Source: Ascaris suum (taxonomy: Eukaryota; Nematoda; Chromadorea; Rhabditida; Ascarididae). Taken from it: a stretch of DNA of 64,000 nucleotides. Position numbers and translations under genes: made by a program. This document shows positions 25,443 through 36,851 of this stretch, piece after piece. How positions within the stretch are numbered: the first letter of the stretch is position 1; the number at the start of each line of letters is the position of its first letter. The DNA is taken from positions 1,178,001 through 1,242,000 of the forward strand of contig CM024176.1 in the NCBI GenBank assembly GCA_013433145.1. Reading direction: 5' to 3'. The notes under the pieces were generated by a model. It saw only the letters and a program-made list of their open reading frames with translations. It was not told where the DNA came from and did no database searches.

Positions 25443-26642
25443 AGGTGAAGGTACCCTACTCGCCTAATGAACTCACCTTTATATGAGACCAATCTAGCTC
25501 AAACGACTCAGCTGAATGCTAAATTATCCAAGGAAGGATGAACCTCAATTTAGTTTCAGTTTAGATTAAAAGCTTGCTTGAATTTACACCAAAGTTGTTT
25601 GCTCAAAAAAAAAAAAAACAACTTTCCTAATCACAGCATACATTTGGCTCAATACAAAGATAACTCAACAATATTTTAATCATTATTGAAGAGATATTCA
25701 ACATATTTGATCACATAGCATTTTTAGTATATGATTTTAATATCGTTATAAATAAATCTATCATCATTCATATATTTTAAATGCATTATTCATAATGGAT
25801 ACGTTTATTTTTTCGCTTACGTTTTTAAGTTTAGTGATCACAAAAAATTTTCTGCAAATATATTCTCTCAAGATAAATGTTTACAAATGAAAAAAAAAAG
25901 ACGCATCATAAATGAATCAAATGAAATCGACTTTAAAATTTTTTCAATTTTAGAAAATCAAATTTCGAGCAAACATCATTAAATAATTTTACTCATTGCC
26001 CTAATTTTATAACCGTTAGAATCGATTAGAAGATATGCTTCCATACGTGATTTCATCTCAAAAATATCCACTTCTAAAATGATTTATACACGCAGATATG
26101 TTCAAAGTGGAGAATCGACGGTTGAAGACCGCGTTATAATAGAATGGATTTGAGGAGTGATATTGAGAGAGTGCGTGGGGACAGGAGGGGGGGAGGGGAG
26201 GGGACTGTTTTGTAGCATGGAATTATATACTCGCCATAATTGGGCGCATCAGTGCTTTTTACCAGTATAATTTTCTAACTTGTGCTCGATTATTTGAGAC
26301 CGTAACCATGAAAATCAACCTCTATCGATGAGCGCTATCTATTTTGTTCAGTCATATGTATTACTGCACTTTACAATTTATAAATTCTACTTCTACTCGC
26401 AGAACTGTACTGAGAACGCATATAGCTTTCAAAGCGAAGGCGAAATGGCATAGCACTTTTCTTCCCTTTTCTCATTCCTTCTTCATTTCCGAGCTTCATT
26501 TGGTATTACCAATATGGAACAGGAAATCTGGCTTCTTTTCCATTCTTATCTTACGGCGTGGGAATATGAAAGTGGCCATTTTGGCCAGTTTCAGTTGAAA
26601 TGGCCAACCATGTTTCCCATTTCAATAGCAGGATTGCCTTAC
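25443..26642. other. AT-rich stretch with purine tract
   Basis: A G-rich purine tract lies at about 26165-26210. A short plus-strand frame at 26096-26151 (residues YVQSGESTVEDRVIIEWI, then TGA) follows an ACGCAG| site and could be a terminal exon, but nothing links to it. Short palindromic pieces around GGCCATTTTGGCC lie at 26571-26613. Confidence 0.3.
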
Positions 26643-26691
26643 TTCGAATGGCCAGGACATGGACTCCTTCTTTCTTCCATGTCCTTTCAAA
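26643..26691 (-). CDS. Weak 49-nt exon candidate
   Basis: On the minus strand a CTCTCTCTCTAG| acceptor is followed by 49 nt (residues FERTWKKEGVHVLAIR) and the donor CGAA|GTAAGG. Both sites match consensus. The plus strand here is also open, and a plus-strand donor AAG|GTGAGA lies at about 26772. No family is recognised. Confidence 0.22.
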
Positions 26692-28565
26692 CTAGAGAGA
26701 GAGAAGCATGATGCCTTTTTATAGCTGCGAAATGTCAGTCGATAGTGTGGAAAGATGAACTGTCACTAAGGTGAGATTTTAGAAGCTCGTCCAGATTCGT
26801 TTCTTGTCTCGATGATGTTGCTTTCTGCATCATGATGCTATGCATCGACTATGAATATGTGCTGAAATCGATGACGACATTCGCAAATGATCATCGTTTA
26901 AAGCTTATTTTGATCATCTAGAAGACTCCTCTCTATGAGAGAATTCTTTGCCACGGGCTCCGATTTGATGAAGTTCACTTTCTCAACGAAATAAACAATT
27001 ACATTAGATTATACTATACACGCATTAGGCGGTATTTTTTTTTAGCATTTTACCGTATATCTACTCCAGAAAACTTTCTTACGAGTAATTCTTTTTCCCT
27101 ATTTTTGTAGTACTAAGAAAGTAGGGCTCCTCTATAAATGTTTTTTAATAACAATAACTCCTAACGAGTAATTTAGTCGGCAAAATGCGTTAGACAATCG
27201 AACTTAGAGCGCTTCGAAACTTCACTATTTCGTCATTGAAAATTGATTCTCATTTTTATCGGAAAAATCTCCTCTATAATATTTTATTATGATAGTAGTA
27301 AATCCTACTATCGTCAATCATTTTATTCTTTTTTATATTTCGTTTCTTTTGTTTCTTCTATTATTTCGGAATTAAATTATAAATTTAAAACAAAAAAAAA
27401 ATGTCACAAAATTTAGCTAAAAAGCATATTTAATATCATCAGAAAAAATTGACTTGAAAATTTCATGAGAAATTCATCCAATGAAAATAATAATACAACA
27501 AATGTTAATATATGAATTTTTTTTTATTTTTATTTTTTCATATTTTTTCAATCTATTTCACAATTCATCAAAAATTTATTTTTCTCACTTAGAATTATGC
27601 AATAATTTTCATTATTAATAATCGCTAAATATATTTTCTATACAGCGAAACATTATCGATTCGCTTCGATTTGTCGACAATTTTTTTTTTTTTTTTTGAT
27701 TTAATCGATCTTTTGGAATGATCATTGCATAATGCGCTTAATGAATATAAATAAATGTATACGTTTTAAAAAAAAATTTACACCTAATTGAAAATAATAG
27801 CCGTATTTGTGTATAAATTTACATACTATTAAATCTACGAATGAGATGAGTATCGTTATAATGCTAGAGGATTAATCGTTGCAACGTACCAAAAATTGTA
27901 GTTTTAATCATCAATTATAGCTAAGATAGTCCACCGCCCCCTCCACCCCCCCCCCCCACCCAACTAGTATATATGAAGCACATATGAATATTGAAACGCT
28001 TAGCATCCTGCCCATATCTGATATTTTTCTTATCAGTCAACAAAAACACCCAATTTCTCCTTATCACTCTATCACTACTTCCTCAACTCTCTATTGCATT
28101 ACGTAGCGTTTATTGCATTTCATCGACAGTGCGATTATCTAACGTTGAAGATGATCTCGAAAAAGGGGAAAATGCTTGTTGAAGAAAAAATATCGTTTAT
28201 AAAATGATAACAATAAAACTTCAAAACAACTTAATTCAACATATGCAAATATACGCGAAATATCGATTCAATATTAATTATCTATTCTTTATGATATTCC
28301 AATTAACAATCAATTAGCCGGCTTATTATATCTCTTTTTTTTCCGCTATGATCTCTATAATATATTTAATTATTGCTTCTATTTTATAGTGTATGAAAAA
28401 TATATATTCGAAAAGATAGGAAAAAAAAATTTAACTTATAGTAGCGTTCTTTAAAAATAATAAAATAAAAAAAAAAAAAAACTAGAGGAAAAATAAACTT
28501 ATGCAAGACTATAGCAATAATCTAATTGTTCTCAATTTGCATTTGAGAATTCGAAAGAAAAGAAA

Positions 28566-28626
28566 AACATTTCTAACTATGCAAATAAAATATAAAAACA
28601 TTTCTAACTATGCAAATAAAATATTT
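28566..28626. repeat. Two-copy 31-bp tandem duplication
   Basis: Two units containing ACATTTCTAACTATGCAAAT, then AAAATAT. They are nearly identical. Confidence 0.85.
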
Positions 28627-28659
28627 AAAAAACTAATAATTTTTTTTTTTTTCATACTT

Positions 28660-28677
28660 CCCCCCCCCCCCCCCCCC
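28660..28677. repeat. Poly-C run of 18 after poly-T
   Basis: A C homopolymer preceded by a T run of about 13. Confidence 0.93.
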
Positions 28678-29544
28678 ATAGAAATCATTCATTAAAAATC
28701 TCTCCTAAAATTATCATTTGAAAACAAATTTACAAGACTTAATTATCGCTTAGTTGAATTTGTGCCTATGATGTCCTATATGGATGTGTTTGCGCTAATA
28801 AGCAGTTTCAATTCGACTTTCATTGAGTTTTATATCATGAAATTTGATAGTATAATGCATTTGTTATGGCAATCCCATAGTTCCATATTTCACATTGATT
28901 TCAAAGGCTTGAAAAATTACTATAGTCATTTGAATATGCTAAGAAAAATTTGCATAAATTTATGCAAATTTCTTATTATATGGATTTTAATTCAACATTG
29001 AGAATATACTTCGTTAAATATCCAAAAATTTATGTCCTTTGTGGGAAAATTGTTTTTTTTTTTCTCTACAAAAACTCGAATCGTTTAAAAAAAAAAAATA
29101 AAAGCATCGTTTTGTTTATTTTTTGCTTTATAGGCAACTAACGAATCTAATTGGACAGATGAGCCAGATGCTAAAGCTTATATTATTGCATCTCTTCTAA
29201 TGTATTGTTATATAGATCTCATTATAAGAGAGTAAAAATCATCCTTTTGATGTAGTCATTCAATAGGAATATGAAAACTAATTACTCATTATTGTTGTTG
29301 TAATCTTTAGAAAACGATAGCGGATACCCTTCAAAATATATGCCATTAAAATTTACCCAACAAAAAAAGCCATTGCTAATTTAATGTCAGATGATCAACA
29401 TCTACTAGATCGATCGATTGTCTAAATATTCCTTTATGGAATAAGAAAAAAAATTTATTGAAGCTTCCCTCATTATTACCTTATGTAGTGCAATTTAAAA
29501 GAAAAACTTTCCATCGTGCAATGCTACTGATTTTTTTTTTGGGT

Positions 29545-29562
29545 GGGGGGGGGGGGGGGGGG
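29545..29562. repeat. Poly-G run of 18 after poly-T
   Basis: A T run (29531-29540), then GGGT, then 18 G. Confidence 0.93.
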
Positions 29563-32500
29563 AGTTGATTCCTTTTCTCTCAAACCACTTCGAAGCTTTA
29601 TTGGAGTGTAACTAATTCCCATCTGTTTAAGAATGTTGTTTAAATTTTCTTAAGCTCCGCCTTGAACATAAGTAGATTTGTCGACGTTGCGAAACGTCTA
29701 AGCACCACCTCCTCACCTATCTTCATAAGTTCACCTCTTCTTCGAGAATTTGCTTATTCATGGTGAATATAACAAAGTTTCTTCCTATTTTTATCTTCAA
29801 TATAGATTCGTTCTGAAATTTTGCATTAGCTTATCATCTGTACTTGAATTCGAGACTGATATATAAATTGCAAATTTAAAATATTCATGAACAATAATTT
29901 CTTCTTATAATATTCAAATATTTATTTCTATTTAAGAGTTTCAAAAATCAATTTGATATTTTGCTAAAAAAAAAAAAGAAAAAACCCCGATAACATTAGA
30001 TATTATAAATATATTTACAACGTTTCATAATTTATATGCAAATAAATTTTTCGATTATCTTTTATTTTTATTTCACTTCGATTTGTTCTTGCTATTCTTT
30101 CTTTTCCTTTTCTATCTTCTCACATTTCTTTTTTTCCTAAGGCAAACTTGTTTTAGTAGATGGATCACTATAATTAAGGTAGTTTGCTTGAAATATTCTC
30201 TACAGATTATCAACTATAAATGTTGATAAGACAGCTTAACAATAGAGCTAGCTATTAAACTGAAACTTTGGAAGTTAATCTATTCTTGTTGACCAATTTG
30301 ACGATTCATTATCACCTTATCATATGATATCATTTCTATTCAAAACTCTCATTAAAATTTTCCAGCATAAAATGGCATTTTCTGTTTTTAAACTTCAAAT
30401 CATTTTTCAGAGGAAATTTTTTTTTTTTTTTGTAGAATTAGAGTACTTAAATTATTTCTAAATAAACAAAAAAAAATCATATATATTACCAGTAATATTA
30501 GGTTCAATGTAATTCTCGTTGCATATTTTAGCGCCACTATCGACTTATTTCGATTTTATAAACTATAATTTATTATGCTAAAATATTCGAAGATTTCTCT
30601 TCATCTATTGCTGAAAATCTACTTTGTTTTATTTTAGTTCGTTGAAAATTTCCATATTACATCAAACTTTTTTTTTAACGCTTCAATACGTTTATAAAAA
30701 TATTTCTATACTATACTTTAGGTATAGACTAAGGAGAGAAATTTCAAGCGATAAATATTCCACTGCTTATAAATATTTATGAGAATAAAATTGTTTTGCA
30801 TTTTGTATATTCTCACTCAAAAGTAAGAAAATCGATGTTTTATTATAGCTACGATTTTTATTTTGTTTTATAAGATTTTATTTGCTGAGAATGTATAGTA
30901 AAATTTGAAGAAATTTCATTGTTCATGCATTTGAATCCTTTCTGTTTATGCAAATTAAATTGAAAATCGAAAAAAAAAACAATAACCCAGATTTTCCATT
31001 AAAAAAAAAAAAAAGAATTAAGATGCATAAATTTGAGAACCAACAATAGAGTTTCATGGATTGCAAAGAAAAAAAAATGGTTGACAATTTCTTTCATTAT
31101 TTTCATGGCTTCAAAATCAATCGTCGATATGAGATATTTTCGATCGGCTAATATGACTGCGTAAAAAATTAGCATTTTAGAAGTTCTCCTATACAATTTT
31201 GTTCACTTACATGATCGACTGGTGTAAGCAAGTAATAACAGGTAATATACGATTGCTATTAGATAATAGGCGAACATATCCAATGCAACCAATTCATTCC
31301 ATATTTGAATATTGTTTTTTTTTTTCCGTATTTCAAATTCCAAATTTTTGGAAATTTTCCAAAAATGTCTAATTGAAGATTCCTCTCGAATTTCTCATCA
31401 AAATTGAAATCATTTCAACCTTAAACTGAAAATTTTTCAAGATGGATCTATATTCTTTTATTTGCCGTTTCGTTTTTCCCACTCAATGGTGGATGTTATT
31501 CAGGTTTAAACGATTATATCGTCAATATATCTAATAAGCATAACGCTCGCTTCGTGCACAACAATTCATTCTTATCTTGATATGTATTTATCGTTTTTAT
31601 ATTTCAGCAATCGAAGTACGAAATTATATAAATGGAGGAATAATTTCAACATAAGCTTAAGAGTAAGTACTCCTTCACTCACGTTTTGGGCAACGATCAT
31701 TTAAAACTCAATGATGTAAATTCCACTTATATTGAGTAATATTTGATGAGGATGTAATTTTAGTCAAATTCAACTAGCACTAGAATTTTATTATAGATTC
31801 ATGTCTCGTTATACATAAATTTAATACTGTAGCGTAAATTTTATTATCTCGTAAAATCCGATTAAGAGAAATGCATTGAAAGCTTTGAAGAGATTTTTGC
31901 AGTATTTAAATGATTGAAAGTAAAGTTAATAGTATATAAAATTATTTCATTATATGCCTATTTCATTTAGATCTCATCAAACATCATGTAAATTTTATTG
32001 CCTACTATAATTTTACATATGAGTATATGCTGAAGAGAAATTTTTAAAAAGAGCAAAAAAATTTCCCATTAACATGAGTAGGCAATATCAATGAAATATA
32101 CATCAAAACATAATTGCTACATGAAGCGTATATTTGCTGATCGTATGAATGACCGATCTCTGCCCTAATAAATGCCCAACATTGATGGGAAAACGAAACG
32201 GCCACTGATGGAAGATGCATTCCCTTAAAAGCTCTCAGATGAAATTTTTGGAGTCTAGCGTTATTGGCATTCTAATGCGAGGCATCCAGATTGTCGTTTC
32301 GAAAGAAATTTCTGCAAACTTGAAAAAAAAAATTTTTTTTTTTTGAAGACTTGAAAAATTCATTCATCGTCCATCTAAGAAAATATAATAGAATCCGCTT
32401 TTTTTTTTGTAAGATTCTATTGGAAAACTAAAAAATACATGTGCACATGATACGTTCATTTAAATCTCTATGGTGAATTAGAGAAAACAAAGGAGATTTG

Positions 32501-33292
32501 AGATTGAATCATCCAATGGCCCTCCCTCTCCTTCTTGCTTTCCCTTTCCCCTCCCTCTCCCTCCTATCCACTCCCATTTATCGTTTCAACAAGCATTAGA
32601 AGATGCAAATCACAGAGAAGCTTCTATTTCATAGAACTTCTCTAGGCTTAAAAATTTCCTACTTCGTTCACTAATATAGCCTTGACATTTTCTCTTTACT
32701 TTTGCTCTTTTGCTGTGGGTATTACTCTTGCAATACTATAACACAATCGAAAGTTATTTAATTCTTCATCTCCAGGACTTTTAAAGCGTAATTTATGTGC
32801 AGCTTGTTTAAGTGGCCACTTATAGCACTGTTTTATCAATTAGCTCTTCGAAACTATGATCCATCAAAGTTCAAGGCTACAATAGATTCGATCCTGATAG
32901 AATTGATCTAGTTACTGATAGAACTGATAGTTACTACAACAGATTCTCATAGAAACTGTAAGATGTAAATTTTTGATGTTTCTTCTAAAATATTTACACT
33001 TTTATACAGGTAAACCCCCCCCCCCCTTCAAAAAAATATATGTGTGTGCTTAGTTATATGTTATAATCTTAAAAACAAATGCCTATGCAGATCTTACAGT
33101 GATCTCTGCTTGGGAATCATATGAAAATAAACATAACGATATATGTAATAATTATAATTGTTCAAGCAATACATGTCGCACTAAATATGGCTTATATAAG
33201 ATGTTGTTAAAATGTAGTAGTAGATGAGATGTTCAACTAGTACTTTAAAGTGATTACCGGAATAACCAAGTTAAGAAACAGTAATGGTGAGT

Positions 33293-33294
<2 letters not shown>

Positions 33295-33387
<93 letters not shown>
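33295..33387. repeat. (AT)n microsatellite at repeat edge
   Basis: About 93 bp of perfect AT dinucleotides. It ends exactly where homology between the two Penelope-like terminal repeats ends (33388). Confidence 0.97.
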
Positions 33388-33390
<3 letters not shown>

Positions 33391-34595
33391 GACCATTGTT
33401 AGAAGACTAGATGTTAACAATGCAGGAATAAGACACGGATAAATTACCTATGTGAATGAAAGGTGACCACGTTTCGGCCCTTATCCGTTGACGTGTGCAC
33501 CCGGATTATGCGCTGGGCTTCGCCAGAACAATACCCATAACCCTTTTACTACGAGAAATTGTATAGGCAAGTTAATTCGCGCGGAGAGAAGGATAAAGAG
33601 GAGAAGAAATAGAAAAATCTGTGAATAAAATGTACGTTAAGAGTGAATAATAAACCCAAAGTCACAAACTGTAGAACCTATCTCGTAGTCACAGTTCCTA
33701 TTCTTTCTTTTTTCCAAATCAGCTCTTTGAGAGGTGGAACTTGGGTCTCTTTTATCGAAGCTTTCCATTCTTTAGTTCTATAAAAAGTTTTATCCTATGG
33801 CCACAGAAGAACTACATGCGACGAGCAATAGTGGGGTATCAGGGGCGAACGTCAGGGAAGGCCGCATGATACTGCCGATTAATGAAATCACCACTGCAAA
33901 CGAACTTTTATTTTACATAGGCCTTTCTAGTTATTAAGGCATAACTGCCCTACAGGCTAGAATATTATATGACAATCAATTTCAATACGTATTGGTATGA
34001 ATAAAATATGCTAACTATCAAAAGTCAATTGAAGATGTTATAAAACAAAAATCAAAGCAATCTATTGAAATACCCCTAACAGAAGAAAATTGAATTGAAA
34101 ATGTGCCACGTAATACGCAGAAAATCGTATAGAAGGTTATAAATTATAAAAGTAAAGAATTATAAACCGTAGAAATATTGATAGTGTAGAACAGAGAAAA
34201 CCTAGGAGTATTGAAATATAAATTAAGTATAACCATTGCAGTAGGTTCGGAAAGCATCTAGGAGAAAAAGTGTAACAAAAATTGCAAGCAAACAATACAA
34301 AAATAAAAATTCCTGTAGTCGAATAAAAAGGCAATGTGGCATAAGCGAAAGCAAAACTAATAGAGACAAGCGATCGATAAGCGTGAACGTCGATGTTGAG
34401 GTCATTGCCCATGGGTTAGTGTCGCGGGTAGAGCAATATTCACATGCTCTATGCTAGCTATTGAATCTATCGACTCGATGCAAATAACGTTTGAGATTCG
34501 CTGGAAAATACTGACGAAGAAATACTATTATAAGGGCCTTCTAGTAAACTAATGGAAGTAAGCTGAAACATCCCATGACAATATACCAAATAAAA
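33388..34595 (-). mobile_element. Penelope-like terminal repeat, solo copy A
   Basis: About 1.2 kb whose reverse complement matches 57963-59158 along its whole length with scattered substitutions and small indels (around 90% identical by eye). Clear shared landmarks are GGTATATTGTCATGGGATGT at the inner end, CGACGTTCACGCTTAT, CTGACGTTCGCCCCTGAT, GACTACGAGATAGGTTC and CGAAACGTGGTCACCT near the outer end. No reverse transcriptase sequence is next to it, so it reads as a solo terminal repeat. Open frames inside the two copies differ by frameshifts, so the repeat is most likely non-coding. Assignment to the Penelope-like class rests on copy B lying just downstream of a Penelope-like reverse transcriptase in the same orientation. 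Confidence 0.72.
33463..33526 (-). ncRNA. Hammerhead-like core, copy A
   Basis: Reverse complement reads CTGGCGA (33526-33520), a GCCC/GGGC pairing, then GAAAC (33475-33471) and GTC (33467-33465). It corresponds to the better-preserved core in copy B. Here CTGGCGA departs from the CUGANGA hammerhead consensus, so this copy is probably inactive. Confidence 0.3.
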
Positions 34596-36094
34596 ATGAT
34601 CCTATTCATCATGTTCTGTTAGCCGTCATGATTGAAATGGCGCAAGTTGTTGATTGCCTCTATCTCTCTTTAACCATGGCTCTACGTCAACGTAGAGTCA
34701 TATTCATAGCTCGGAGGGAAAGGGACTTTGGGAGTGCTAATTAAATTTGCAGTAATATATGACATCAAGACGAGATGGGTGGATTTACTTGAAGTTATCT
34801 GAAATGAATGACAAAAGTAAATTATTTCGGAGCGCAATTTTAGTACAATTGATTTAGCTTGAACGAACGGTGTAAGTTCGATGTTTTATCGGCAGTATTC
34901 ACCCTCTTCCCTGCACCTCCCGCTCCCCTCCTCCAGAATTTGCTCCTTCTGCCATCATAGCATATCTCGTTATTTGCTCGACTATAACAATCACGTTTTC
35001 CTCTGTTTAAATATTATGATTGCGTTTGAAGGCATTACTACAATAAAATATTTGCATAAATAATGCGATGGAATAAATGAAAAACAATCGTCAAACAAAT
35101 TATCGAAGAGAAGATGTAATATTTGCATAATTCCTCCACTCACGAAGCAATTATCATATTGTAATGAATGAAGCAATTCTTTTAAATGATTTTAAAGTTA
35201 GTGCTTAAATTGCTTCAATTGCCTTGAAAATTTTACTTAATGTAATATGAGTCAAAAAATATTCATTGATGAATCGATTATTCAATCACAATTTCTCGCC
35301 AAACATAGTTTTATGCATTTATTTTCACCTGCCAGGTAAGATTAAAATTGCTTTTTAGTTGCCATAGACACATTCATACATTATGGCGCTTAACACAATG
35401 AGTAAAGCAATAAAGCGGAAGAAATAGAAAAGAAAATGGAAAGCATCGAAGGAGGTGTAAAGATTTGAAAACAGAATAAATGCAAATAAAGTGCTGTGGA
35501 TTAGATCGGATTCAAATGCAATTCTATCACTCACTAGATCAAAGTATTGCATATTCAAATAACGCGGCATATAATTTTCAACGCGCCAAATATTGTTTAG
35601 AAGCGATGCACTCTATTCGATTTCAATTGAAATGAGTCGAATATTCGAATTTCAATTTATCGTACTGAGATTAAATATTTGCATAATTGGGTGCAATATG
35701 AATATGCAAATTCTATCAAGTTTTTATAGATAATTACTAAGGGACATCAAAAATGATTAGCATAGAGAGTAGAGTCAATGATAAATTGTGAGGATGTATG
35801 ATTATTCAAATGCATTCTGCTGATAAATCGGTGAGCGATCGACTGATTTAGTTCTAATGCAACATGCAAATTAGCGGTCGGAAGAACGTATTAAGAGAGA
35901 TCAACATGTAATATTCACCTGATTTGCTATATTCATCTGATTCACTTGATGACCCGTCCTTTCGCTAAGGTTCGATGAGATTCTGTCGAGTCGCATTCAC
36001 AATTCTACTCGAAATTTTAGCAATTAAGACTTGCCTATAGCCGCAGTTTACCTTTCCACATTTAGCCGGTGTGATCACTGAGGACGAATTCAGC
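34596..36094. other. AT-rich stretch, no secure gene
   Basis: A pyrimidine-rich tract lies at 34905-34935. Several short open frames lack splice context. Positions 35935-36060 are somewhat GC-richer and may belong to the SINE-like sequence that follows. Confidence 0.35.
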
Positions 36095-36260
36095 AGTCGT
36101 CACCCCGTGGCCTAGTGGGAGCCTTTTCAGCATGAAAGGACCTGAGAGAGCATAACACTCCGTTGATATAGCTCGTCAGAACCCGTTGCCTCTCCTCGTA
36201 TCTCAAAGAGGTGATGGACTTGATTACGGGATCGGCAATAATATATATTATATAAATTGA
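36095..36260 (+). mobile_element. Possible tRNA-derived SINE fragment
   Basis: Contains TGGCCTAGTGGG (36108-36119), a perfect match to the polymerase III A-box pattern TGGCNNAGTGG. An arm-like CCTTT...AAAGG follows within 20 nt. A clear B-box (GGTTCGAATCC) is not seen at the expected distance, so it is not an intact tRNA gene. An AT-rich tail follows at about 36240. It could be a SINE head or a decayed tRNA pseudogene. Confidence 0.28.
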
Positions 36261-36832
36261 ACGATTTCTTTCATTATTATTATATTGATATTATCAAATA
36301 AATCTTATTTGCTAATGAAATTTTTAATAAATTTACAATTAACATAATTAATAAATTTTATCATTTGGAACAAGTCTTTCGATGCATTTGCACTATAAAT
36401 ATTCTAAATATAAACGTTGCAATTATTTCAACGAAAGATATTTATGAACGCACAATTTGTTGCAATTATTTTTTTCCCCTCCCCTCGATAATTCTCATGT
36501 ACTTTTCCTCTCAATATATTTTCATTTATATCTCAATAGATTCAAATTTTTGTATTGATTTATTTATTTTATGCTTCATTTAATTCTATTTTCGACTCTA
36601 TTATTGAGTCGACTATTCATAATGCTTTGAATGCATTTAAACTCATAAAATATTTCGAATTTTAAATTTAATGATTACATATTTGATTAAATTTACATAT
36701 TTCTATAGACGATTTTTAATTATTTTCAACTTTAATGCACGATAAGTGTTTTTGAAATTTGCATTTTAACGGATCTCTTTTTTTTTTGTTTTCAAAAACA
36801 TCCAAATATGTAGTCAAGGTCATTGTGGGGGC

Positions 36833-36851
36833 GGGGGGGGGGGGGGGGGGG
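36833..36851. repeat. Poly-G run of 19
   Basis: G homopolymer preceded by GGGGGC, so the G-rich tract spans 36827-36853. Confidence 0.93.

Larger units (their letters stand above)
26692..33294. other. Long AT-rich stretch, no gene seen
   Basis: Dominated by A/T runs, with G/C homopolymers at 27946-27957, 28660-28677, 29545-29562 and 33015-33026. A two-copy 31-bp repeat lies at 28566-28626 and a pyrimidine-rich tract at 32519-32575. No protein or RNA gene is supported. Confidence 0.4.

Noticed and set aside
34137..34412. 91-codon frame in terminal-repeat copy A resembling one at 58153-58350
   Set aside because: The two copies diverge by frameshifts inside the frame, so no protein is conserved. 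The similarity is that of the DNA repeat.
36095..36200. Intact tRNA gene
   Set aside because: A-box present, but there is no B-box at the proper distance and the stems do not close as a cloverleaf.
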